Source: Nitrospinae bacterium RIFCSPLOWO2_12_FULL_45_22 (GTDB lineage Bacteria; 2-12-FULL-45-22). From it: a stretch of 5,386 nt of DNA. Positions 1 to 5,386 of this stretch are shown here, piece by piece. Made by a program: the position numbers and the translations under genes. The notes under the pieces are model-generated. The model was not told where the DNA came from and searched no databases. It saw only the letters and a program-made list of their open reading frames with translations. The stretch is from assembly GCA_001803565.1 (NCBI GenBank), contig MHDQ01000171.1, positions 1-5,386 of the forward strand, in the 5' to 3' direction. Every line of letters starts with the position of its first letter. The stretch's first letter is position 1.

Positions 1-153
1 TGAGGCATAACACTGACTGGTTAACTCGATATCGACCTGATATGGCCGGCATTCTCTCGCCGCTTGTTGTTTCCCGGGGCTGATATATTTATAGAATATA
101 TCCAGACTTTCCTGCTCTTTCTTTTCGTTGGAACGACCTGTGTCATAACCCAT
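1..153 (-). CDS. Radical SAM protein, 5' part only (runs off the left edge)
   Basis: Only the first 51 codons are present. The product starts MGYDTGRSNEKK and ends with VDIELTSQCYAS at the window edge. The pattern of a hydrophobic beta strand followed by 'ELTSQC' is the usual lead-in to the CxxxCxxC motif that binds the [4Fe-4S] cluster and S-adenosylmethionine in radical SAM enzymes. Cys48 would be the first ligand, and a second Cys is predicted immediately outside the window. The preceding 40 residues are polar, with no signal peptide or membrane segment. Two in-frame ATGs compete, at 159 and 153. The Shine-Dalgarno GGAGG lies only 3 nt from the first but 9 nt from the second, so 153 is preferred. 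The gene is co-directional with the dehydratase genes, 113 bp downstream of the second subunit, and has its own promoter candidate. The open frame is well supported. The family call rests on one Cys and its context, and the substrate is unknown. Confidence 0.68.
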   Translation of the reverse strand, partial: MGYDTGRSNEKKEQESLDIFYKYISPGKQQAARECRPYQVDIELTSQCYAS

Positions 154-160
154 AAGCATT

Positions 161-168
161 CTCCTCCC
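161..168 (-). promoter_or_regulatory. Shine-Dalgarno of the radical SAM gene
   Basis: The minus strand reads GGGAGGAG here. The core GGAGG (167-163) sits 9 nt before ATG 153 and 3 nt before ATG 159, which favours 153 as the start. It is one of the two strongest ribosome binding sites in the window. Confidence 0.75.
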
Positions 169-242
169 AAGAATTATCCAAATATTTCATGCCTCTTATG
201 CAATGCCTTTCTCCCGTTGTTCCTACCCCTTCTATCTGCAGG

Positions 243-270
243 ATTATACGTTCTGGATATTATATATCAA
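243..270 (-). promoter_or_regulatory. Candidate sigma70-type promoter before the radical SAM gene
   Basis: On the minus strand a -35-like TTGATA (270-265) is followed after 16 bp by a perfect -10 TATAAT (248-243). The -35 box overlaps the TGA stop of the upstream dehydratase subunit. Transcription would start near 235, giving a leader of roughly 80 nt before ATG 153. This would let the radical SAM gene be expressed apart from the dehydratase genes. The surrounding sequence is AT-rich (several TATA-like words), so chance matches are a real risk. Confidence 0.45.
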
Positions 271-1433
271 ATACGAGCACTAGAGATATTTTCAAAAAAG
301 GCCTGGATCCGGGTTTTCAACTGGCCGGTAGCACTAAAGAGATATTCCCTTTCCAACTTAAGGACCGGTACACCTACTTCTTGGAGGCCTTTTTTTATTA
401 AAGGATAGGTATTGGCATGGAGGTCACAGAATTTGATCACTTCATAGATCACGCCATCTACTGCAAAATCTTGAGCCATCTGGACAATGTATTGGACACG
501 GCTTTCCAGGGGATGCATCCGCGGGCAGGGGAACCGACTTAAGTAGCGACGGGCTAAGGCATTCAGGGGCTCTTCTTCTGGATCAACCATGCCCCAGAAA
601 TAGCGAGCACCATTACACAGGTCATCAGCTACGACTAAGCCGCCCGATTGCTCGATCAATTCCAGGAATTCAGGATGCTCCAGCTCACTCCCGCACACCA
701 TTAATCGCAGCTTCCCATCCTGGCTTATTCCTGAGCCCTTTGTTTCTATCTCTTGCAGGAGCTCTTCCAGAAGTACATTGTATTGGTCTTTAGGCATTAC
801 CATACCCGCCAGTATGGTATGCAAGGTTTGGGTCCCGGTCAGGGGTGGGTTAAGAGATTTTTTCTTTTCATATAGTTTCCCCAGGAGGATTCGAGTCCGG
901 TTATAGGTTCCAATAGCGGACCTCAAGGAGTCGATAGTTATTCTATTTCCGGTGAATTCTTCCAGGCTATGCCTAAAGCGACTCAATTCCTGGGTAAAGA
1001 ATCGGATAGTATTTTCTGTCACCTTAGTCGGGACACTCAGGATGATCTTAAATGGCATAGGTATATGATATGTCCATACATCGAAAAAGCGTCGGATATG
1101 ATCACAGGTATTGACACTGACCAGGCCATCTAACGAGTCATATCTCTTGTCTAATCCCATCTCCAGACAATTTCGGATAAAGGAGCAGGCATTGGAATAT
1201 AGGGTGGCATCAGCTAAAGGAGTTTCCTGGGCCCCACCCAATACCCTGATGGGTAGAGCCCCGGCAGCATAGATTATCTCTTCAGGCACATAGGTACACA
1301 CCCAGCCCATTAAAGCCCTCCCTTCCTGCTTCCATTTCCGGGCAAGCATATCACGCTGGGTAAAGGTATCTTCAAATTTTTTGATGGTGGTCATGCTGAC
1401 ATCAGCCCCTTTAATAGTATTGGTAGTAGTCAT
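267..1433 (-). CDS. 2-hydroxyacyl-CoA dehydratase / benzoyl-CoA reductase family, smaller subunit
   Basis: This 388-residue protein belongs to the HGD-D family (2-hydroxyglutaryl-CoA dehydratase D-component; also the BcrB/BcrC/BzdN type). The family transfers a very low-potential electron from a [4Fe-4S] cluster to an acyl-CoA. Three Cys sit where the family places its cluster ligands: Cys46 in GWVCTYVPEE, Cys110 in SVNTCDHIRR and Cys336 in IKFCDLHANTYPLIKK. A further conserved-looking Cys83 lies in NACSFIRNCLE. The C-terminus, VPVLKLEREY then TRIQAFFE, is the usual family ending, and the length fits HgdB/BcrC-type subunits (roughly 375-390). The protein is cytoplasmic, without a signal peptide. 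It starts 3 nt after the stop of its paralogous partner, so translation is probably coupled; an AGGAG lies about 10 nt upstream. An internal ATG at codon 14, itself preceded by GGGG, is a possible second start. Family and pairing are secure. Dehydratase versus ring reductase, and the substrate, are not determined. Confidence 0.93.
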   Translation of the reverse strand: MTTTNTIKGADVSMTTIKKFEDTFTQRDMLARKWKQEGRALMGWVCTYVPEEIIYAAGALPIRVLGGAQETPLADATLYSNACSFIRNCLEMGLDKRYDSLDGLVSVNTCDHIRRFFDVWTYHIPMPFKIILSVPTKVTENTIRFFTQELSRFRHSLEEFTGNRITIDSLRSAIGTYNRTRILLGKLYEKKKSLNPPLTGTQTLHTILAGMVMPKDQYNVLLEELLQEIETKGSGISQDGKLRLMVCGSELEHPEFLELIEQSGGLVVADDLCNGARYFWGMVDPEEEPLNALARRYLSRFPCPRMHPLESRVQYIVQMAQDFAVDGVIYEVIKFCDLHANTYPLIKKGLQEVGVPVLKLEREYLFSATGQLKTRIQAFFENISSARI

Positions 1434-1436
1434 GGT

Positions 1437-2723
1437 TTAACTTCTCCTAACCTTGCTCGCCTTTGCTTCTAAGGTTTTGAAATATTCATCCAGCAGGGAT
1501 TTGATTTGATGAGTTGAGGTTATCCTGGGGTCCAATGGGTCTCCCGTTATCATCAGGATAGGAAGGCCCAGTTCTTTACTGAGGTCTTTCCTTAAGAGCA
1601 TGAAGAAGTTAGAGGTCTGCTTACAGCCGAAGTTGGCAAAAAAGATGAACCCGTCTAAGTTCATTTCCCGGCAGGTGTTGATCATGTCTTCTTTGAAGCC
1701 TTCATAGGGCAAACAGCACCTGAGGCCCATAAAATTTAGTCTATTCCAGGCCAAAGTCTCCCAGGGGTCAGAAAAGCTAAGCTGGTTTTCCTCAAAAGGG
1801 AGTAAGTTCATCATATCTGCTGCCACACTAGCTTTATATGTATCCTCCATCCAATCAATCAGCTTCATATCGAAAAAGGGATAGAGCCCGAACCAGGCGA
1901 CCCGCAACCTCTCTTCAGGCAATCCGCCCTGCTGGCGCTCTACTTTATCTCTGGTCTCTTCATACTGGGCCTTAAAGAATTCCAGGGTTTCTGGAAGCCC
2001 TTCACAATAAAATCTCAGGGCAAAGGCGGAGAAGGCTTCCCGGGCCCGCAGGGGTGAAGGGATAGACCTTCGCAATTGATGGGTCAGGTGAAAGTAATGA
2101 TCGGTTTGGCGGGATATCTTCAGTATCTCTTCCAATTTACCCTGGTTTAATCGCCGGCCAGTGCGGTCTTTTAAGTATTGGGCTAATTCCTGAAGCTCCC
2201 GGGCTAGGTACTTAACGGCTTCCTCATCATAGGAATAGGGGAGATCCAGGAAATAGCCAGGACAATTACATAGATCGCCCAATAGCTCAAACATGGTGGT
2301 AGATGAATCGCAGGTGAGGGGTGCGGTAGATAAGATAAGGTCAGGCAGGGGTAATAGCCCGGCCTTTGCCATGCCAATAGCGGCTTTATGGGGAGAGCAC
2401 GACTCACTGGAGAACCCCAGGCCCTCGCCTAGGTCAAGATAGTCAGTATTCAATTCCTGGGCCATAAACTGGATGACATATTGCTCCAGCACAAAAGGGA
2501 CTATTCCCATAGCATAGAGAAGCTCTACCGGGATGAAGAGGCTAGTCCAGGCCAGGGGCTTATCCTCTTCACCAGCATTTCTTACCTGCGCATAATAATT
2601 TCTTATGGCCTCAGCATAATACCTCCCACTTTTAGAAATAGCATGGATCTTCCGATATTCTAACCGACTTTCTGCCCCTGCCAGCATCTTTTCCAATACC
2701 ATATTTCTATCTATACCTTTCAT
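1437..2723 (-). CDS. 2-hydroxyacyl-CoA dehydratase / benzoyl-CoA reductase family, larger subunit
   Basis: This is the second HGD-D family protein, 428 residues from the chosen start, and the probable heterodimer partner of the gene 3 nt downstream. The fold pattern matches its partner: TSLFIPVELLYAMGIVPF (60-77) aligns with the partner's CTYVPEE segment, PLTCDSS holds Cys138, and FANFGCKQTSNFF holds Cys367. Where the partner has its first Cys (Cys46) this protein has Ser61. Cys109 in SESCSPHKAA, Cys138 and Cys367 are therefore the likely cluster ligands. As I recall, the alpha subunit of 2-hydroxyisocaproyl-CoA dehydratase has this Ser-plus-three-Cys arrangement, which suggests this is the alpha-like, substrate-binding chain. 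Length fits HadB/BcrB-type subunits. The ATG at 2732 would add three residues but lies 1 nt from the AGGGGG motif; ATG 2723 is 10 nt away and is preferred. No activator ATPase is adjacent. The family is secure; the substrate is unknown. Confidence 0.92.
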   Translation of the reverse strand: MKGIDRNMVLEKMLAGAESRLEYRKIHAISKSGRYYAEAIRNYYAQVRNAGEEDKPLAWTSLFIPVELLYAMGIVPFVLEQYVIQFMAQELNTDYLDLGEGLGFSSESCSPHKAAIGMAKAGLLPLPDLILSTAPLTCDSSTTMFELLGDLCNCPGYFLDLPYSYDEEAVKYLARELQELAQYLKDRTGRRLNQGKLEEILKISRQTDHYFHLTHQLRRSIPSPLRAREAFSAFALRFYCEGLPETLEFFKAQYEETRDKVERQQGGLPEERLRVAWFGLYPFFDMKLIDWMEDTYKASVAADMMNLLPFEENQLSFSDPWETLAWNRLNFMGLRCCLPYEGFKEDMINTCREMNLDGFIFFANFGCKQTSNFFMLLRKDLSKELGLPILMITGDPLDPRITSTHQIKSLLDEYFKTLEAKASKVRRS

Positions 2724-2732
2724 CACATCCAT

Positions 2733-2901
2733 TCCCCCTGAGGTAGCATGAGATTTACCGTGGCTAAGAACCCCAACATGGCTAAACCGTTATGCCTAAT
2801 TGATCTTTCCAAAACGCTCCGTCATCTTATTACTCTTACCTCAGAAATGCGTGAGACCATCCCCTTCTCTCCAGGGAGGGAGTCGTCTCGATACTCCCAT
2901 A
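2733..2901 (-). other. Intergenic gap between the SDR and dehydratase genes, with a weak stem-loop
   Basis: I see no gene of useful length in this 169 bp gap on either strand. Starting 12 nt after the SDR stop there is an imperfect stem-loop on the minus strand (2889-2853): GAGAC pairs with GTCTC, and inside it CTCCCTCCC pairs incompletely with GAGAAGGGG around a TGGA loop. No run of T follows, so it is not a convincing intrinsic terminator. It could be an attenuator, an mRNA processing or stability element, or chance. I found no clear -35/-10 pair for the dehydratase genes, so they may depend on read-through from the SDR. Confidence 0.3.
2734..2739 (-). promoter_or_regulatory. Shine-Dalgarno deciding the start of the larger dehydratase subunit
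   Basis: The minus strand reads AGGGGG. It is 1 nt before ATG 2732, too close to serve it, and 10 nt before ATG 2723, which fits. It is the only purine-rich stretch just upstream, and a moderate rather than perfect match. Confidence 0.5.
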
Positions 2902-3705
2902 TCAGAACATGCTAAGGCCGCCGCTTACACTAATGGTCTGACCCGTCATATAACTTGCATCGTCAGAGGCCATAAAACAGGTTACAGCCCCTATTTCATC
3001 GGGTTCCCCTAATCGCTTAAATGGTACCCAGCCTACCATTCCCTGGATAATCTTGGAGCTGAACTCCCCAGCAGCCTCTAGTTGCTCCTTTACCAGAGGA
3101 GTAGCATGGGGTCCCGGAGAGACTACATTAACATTGATTTTATAACGGGCATACTCTCTAGCCAAGGTCTTGACCAAGCCTATCCCAGCCGCCTTCATGG
3201 CTCCATCAACCGCCTGGCCGGTGCTGCCCTGCCGGGCTGCATCGGTAGCAATAAATACTATCTTGCCATAATTGCGCCCCATCATTCCAGGTAGAACGGC
3301 CTTAAGGGCATAGATAAAGCCCCTCAATGTCACGGCATATTCCCTATCCCACTCTTCATCGCCAGTCTCATGAAAGGGTCGTAAGGCCCCCCTCTTCTCG
3401 CCAATAGCAATGGGGATAGCTGCATAGACTAGAATATCGATCTTGCCTAATTCGTTATTCGCTTGTTCAACAATCTCTCTCGTCATTTTCCCATCAGCGG
3501 CATCGGCTGCAAAGGCGAGAGCTTTCCGGCCATAGCTCCGGCATTCCTCGGCAGCTTTATCCGCATACTCTTTGACAATATCGGTCACTGCCATATTAGC
3601 TCCCTCGGCTGCCATCCGAACCGCAGCCTCTTTGGTGCTCCCTCTTCCTACACCCATTATCAGCGCTACTTTGCCATCAAATCTCCCAGGATAAAATCGT
3701 TGCAT
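2902..3705 (-). CDS. SDR-fold protein lacking the catalytic Tyr (atypical short-chain dehydrogenase/reductase)
   Basis: This 267-residue protein has the full length and order of a classical SDR: a glycine-rich turn GVGRG (18-22), Asp42 at the end of beta2 (typical of NAD(H) use), Asp68 near the adenine pocket, NVVSPGPHATPL (191-204), and the ending YMTGQTISVSGG (252-263). The usual active site is altered. By ungapped alignment to the classical S-x12-Y-x3-K pattern, Thr154 stands for Ser, Asp167 for Tyr, and only Lys171 is kept. The helix-4 Asn is Thr126, NNAG is replaced by YAAI (94-97), and the third Gly of GxxxGxG is Thr24. Ordinary Tyr-dependent hydride transfer is therefore doubtful. It could be a binding or scaffold protein or act by another mechanism. 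The ATG at 3705 has GGAGG 8 nt upstream; an upstream in-frame TTG at 3726 has none suited to it. It lies two nt after the stop of the radical SAM remnant and upstream of the dehydratase pair. Confidence 0.9.
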   Translation of the reverse strand: MQRFYPGRFDGKVALIMGVGRGSTKEAAVRMAAEGANMAVTDIVKEYADKAAEECRSYGRKALAFAADAADGKMTREIVEQANNELGKIDILVYAAIPIAIGEKRGALRPFHETGDEEWDREYAVTLRGFIYALKAVLPGMMGRNYGKIVFIATDAARQGSTGQAVDGAMKAAGIGLVKTLAREYARYKINVNVVSPGPHATPLVKEQLEAAGEFSSKIIQGMVGWVPFKRLGEPDEIGAVTCFMASDDASYMTGQTISVSGGLSMF

Positions 3706-3707
3706 AA

Positions 3708-3977
3708 TTAATCCCTCCCAACGCAAAAAACGGTTAACAAAGGCAAAAGCGATTCCATGATGACATCGTTATGCTCACACTCACCACATTTCCCCTTGCT
3801 CCGGCAATTAAATAGGATGAGGTCTCCATGTTGGCCAAATATTTCCTGGATGCTCTGCTCAAAGACATTCCCCACTACCAGGTCAGGTATCTGTCCGCAG
3901 GGAAAGACCCGGCCATCACAGACAATGTTGAAAGTGGTCTTGCAAGAGAATTTACTACATTCTATAGGCCCTATCCA
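3708..3977 (-). pseudogene. C-terminal remnant of a radical SAM/SPASM protein
   Basis: Between an in-frame TAA (3980-3978) and TAA 3710-3708 the minus strand codes for 89 residues with no ATG, GTG or TTG before the conserved part. The segment shows a SPASM domain, the C-terminal auxiliary Fe-S domain of many radical SAM enzymes. Cys12, Gly22 and Cys27 give CX9GX4C in CKTTFNIVCDGRVFPCG, then GNVFEQSIQEIF, then Cys64-x2-Cys67 in KCGECEHNDV. In the full motif CX2CX5CX3C, Cys would be expected at 73 and 77; here they are Ile and Leu, and the rest (IMESLLPLLTVFCVGRD) does not look like SPASM. The N-terminal radical SAM domain is absent. A second reading frame just upstream is open (LGKGLMDRAYRM, about 4000-3959, stopping at TAG) and could be more of the same gene across a frameshift. 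The stop lies 2 nt before the SDR ATG, as if the original gene headed this operon. Confidence 0.62.
3714..3718 (-). promoter_or_regulatory. Shine-Dalgarno of the SDR-fold gene
   Basis: The minus strand reads GGAGG within TTGGGAGGGATT, 8 nt before ATG 3705. This placement rules out the in-frame TTG at 3726 as the main start. The site lies inside the last codons of the radical SAM remnant, as in a translationally coupled operon. Confidence 0.8.
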
Positions 3978-4012
3978 TTAGACCCTTCCCGAGAATATAA
4001 TGACAAACAAAA

Positions 4013-5278
4013 TTAAAAACGATAAGCCAGACCTAAATGTATCATATTGTTCCACAATACCTGGTCTACTCCATGGATATTTTGATTTCCCCATGAAGCA
4101 TTGTAGGAGCCCTCGAGACGCCATCTCCCTAAGTCATAAGAGATACCGAAGGCTGCTTCTTTACGATCAACCGTCGCTACCGTAGTAAAACCCAGGAATT
4201 CGCCGGGCATCCCGCGCTCATCATAGTAAAACCCCGTACGCAGGGCCATCTTAGGAGAGACTCGGTATTCTACCCCGAAGCGATACCGGGCACTAATTTT
4301 CCAATGTAAGTTTATATTGGTATTTCGTAAATTGTCCCCGGGGTTGTCATAAGATACATGATATTTCTGTACCCGCCAATCTGTCCATTGCCAATCGGCC
4401 GTCAGGGTTAATGGTGGTATGGGTCTATAAGCTATGCCTATACCCCAGGTAGGAGGTTGAGGGAATTTCCGTAGATAATCGCTCCCTTCAGCGACGATAA
4501 CCTCTTTCCCGATCCTCTGATATATATGAGCGCCGCCCCTCATTCTGATTATACTTCCACTGCGATAGACCGCACCTACACTTATATCAGGATTAATCTT
4601 ATACAAGAGACCTGCTACTCCTTCCCAACCGATTCCTTTACCATTCTCTTCTATATCCATGTAGTAGTCAGATGAGGAAAGGGTTGGGTCGGTATTCTGG
4701 TATCGTTTATATACATCCAGCTCAAATTGACTGTATATGAGATTAATACCAACCCCCAGGGATAGCTTAGGGGTAACCTTTCTGGCCAGGGAGAGATTAG
4801 ATACGGCCATAAAAAATCTGGTATAAAAGGAGGCTAATATCTGTGCCTGGGTGACGGGGTCTAGGACAATATCCCGCCAATCCAGGAAGTTTCCCAGGGG
4901 ATTATAAGTAGCCAGACTCACGGTATACCCCTTCCAGTGGAAGTATCCGCCGATGCTGGGTTGATAGAAGCGATGCAGGACCTCTCTTTTGCTGAACCGA
5001 CTAGGCTCTGATGGGTAAAGCCGGGGGAATATATCTCCCCGGCGAATACTGAGCTTCCTATCCATCAGTTCCTGAGGATCCCGGTTGGCTATAGAGTCTC
5101 TATCCGCACCATTCCAATTAATGTTGAACAAGGTTATTCCGATAGAGTTTCCCTCCAACTGGGCTAGCCCAGCCGGGTTATAATAGCTCGCCGTCCAGTC
5201 ATCCGCCAGGCCGATAAATGCACCCCCCAAGGACATAGCCTTGGCACCAAAACCAGGCACTTCATAAGCGCCCCCCAT
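4013..5278 (-). CDS. FadL/TodX (OMPP1) family outer-membrane transport barrel, N-terminal signal missing
   Basis: The 421-residue product matches FadL-family channels, which move long-chain fatty acids, aromatics and other hydrophobic compounds across the outer membrane. Visible landmarks are GAKAMSLGGAFIGLADD (11-27), YYNPAGL (32-38, the family's NPAG hatch motif), FPQPPTWGIGIAYRP (272-286), LTADWQWTDW (292-301), and repeated amphipathic beta strands to a terminal Phe in MIHLGLAYRF, the usual signal for barrel insertion. The body length is normal. What is missing is the signal peptide: the protein opens directly with MGGAYEVPGFG, which resembles a mature N-terminus. The 13 codons between the preceding in-frame TGA and this ATG contain no start and no hydrophobic run, and no Shine-Dalgarno is visible. 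Either the 5' end has been lost, or there is a frameshift or assembly error. It is separated from the SDR by the radical SAM remnant, so its link to the acyl-CoA genes is uncertain. Confidence 0.85.
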   Translation of the reverse strand: MGGAYEVPGFGAKAMSLGGAFIGLADDWTASYYNPAGLAQLEGNSIGITLFNINWNGADRDSIANRDPQELMDRKLSIRRGDIFPRLYPSEPSRFSKREVLHRFYQPSIGGYFHWKGYTVSLATYNPLGNFLDWRDIVLDPVTQAQILASFYTRFFMAVSNLSLARKVTPKLSLGVGINLIYSQFELDVYKRYQNTDPTLSSSDYYMDIEENGKGIGWEGVAGLLYKINPDISVGAVYRSGSIIRMRGGAHIYQRIGKEVIVAEGSDYLRKFPQPPTWGIGIAYRPIPPLTLTADWQWTDWRVQKYHVSYDNPGDNLRNTNINLHWKISARYRFGVEYRVSPKMALRTGFYYDERGMPGEFLGFTTVATVDRKEAAFGISYDLGRWRLEGSYNASWGNQNIHGVDQVLWNNMIHLGLAYRF

Positions 5279-5320
5279 CGCTGTATCTATATAACAGAAA
5301 CTGCCTATCTGCTTCGCTCA

Positions 5321-5335
5321 TGTTAAGTGTTAACA
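5321..5335. repeat. Perfect 15-bp inverted repeat upstream of the barrel gene (possible operator)
   Basis: TGTTAA-GTG-TTAACA is a perfect 6+6 bp palindrome with a 3-nt centre, about 43 bp before the FadL-like ATG, in an AT-rich leader without a gene (5279-5386). The size and symmetry suit a dimeric repressor or activator, but no regulator gene is in the window. I found no convincing -35/-10 pair beside it, and only one copy is present. Confidence 0.35.
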
Positions 5336-5386
5336 GTTTATTTTTATTGGCTTTGCATGAGTTGCTAAAGATTGCTGAATCAGACG

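Noticed and set aside
64-408. Plus-strand open frame of 114 codons with a hydrophobic N-terminus
   Set aside because: It overlaps the minus-strand radical SAM start, the intergenic gap and the end of the dehydratase gene. It has no recognisable motif and no good ribosome binding site. The minus-strand reading explains the region better.
2761-2785. Two TGGCTAA direct repeats 18 bp apart in the gap before the dehydratase pair
   Set aside because: Seven-base matches at this distance are weak, there are only two copies, and no promoter is visible beside them.
3706-3726. TTG start adding seven residues (MRWEGLI) to the SDR protein
   Set aside because: The strong GGAGG lies downstream of this TTG and is correctly spaced for ATG 3705, and SDR proteins do not need the extension.
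3757-4185. Plus-strand open frames of 61-74 codons across the gap before the barrel gene
   Set aside because: The opposite strand shows a clear SPASM cysteine pattern in 3708-3977 and the FadL C-terminus beyond 4013. The plus-strand peptides show no family features.
20-5334. Three scattered GTTAAC words (20-25, 3733-3738, 5329-5334)
   Set aside because: A six-base palindrome is expected about once or twice by chance in this length, and the three contexts share nothing else.
1-5386. Window length equals that of the phiX174 genome; also searched for CRISPR arrays, tRNA or rRNA genes and insertion sequences
   Set aside because: The content is not phage-like: gene order, strand and products are those of a bacterial metabolic region. 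No repeat-spacer array, tRNA cloverleaf, rRNA segment or transposase was seen.

Overview
The window is a mid-G+C stretch in which every gene I can support lies on the minus strand, so it is transcribed from right to left. The likely source is an anaerobic Gram-negative bacterium. It carries an oxygen-sensitive 2-hydroxyacyl-CoA dehydratase / benzoyl-CoA reductase-type enzyme, pieces of radical SAM genes, and a FadL-type outer-membrane beta-barrel. I cannot name the taxon.

In transcription order: (1) 5386-5279, an AT-rich leader with a perfect inverted repeat. (2) 5278-4013, a 421-residue FadL/TodX-family barrel with an intact body and C-terminus but no signal peptide and no visible ribosome binding site. 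(3) about 3977-3708, the C-terminal remnant of a radical SAM/SPASM gene with no usable start and the last cluster cysteines lost. (4) 3705-2902, a short-chain dehydrogenase/reductase (SDR) fold protein in which three of the four catalytic residues are replaced. (5) a 168-178 bp gap with a weak stem-loop. (6) 2723-1437 and (7) 1433-267, two paralogous HGD-D family subunits only 3 bp apart that very probably form one iron-sulfur heterodimer. (8) 153-1, the first 51 codons of a radical SAM gene that runs off the left edge, with its own good ribosome binding site and a candidate sigma70-type promoter.

The dehydratase/reductase pair, the SDR and the flanking radical SAM genes look like parts of one anaerobic acyl-CoA cluster. 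The two HGD-D proteins would carry out a low-potential dehydration or ring/enoyl reduction on a CoA thioester, and FadL-like barrels import hydrophobic compounds. The ATP-dependent activator such enzymes need is not in the window. The substrate cannot be read from the sequence. The most notable points are the SDR without its catalytic Tyr, the broken radical SAM gene in front of it with a second radical SAM gene at the other end of the block, and the barrel gene that starts at its mature N-terminus.
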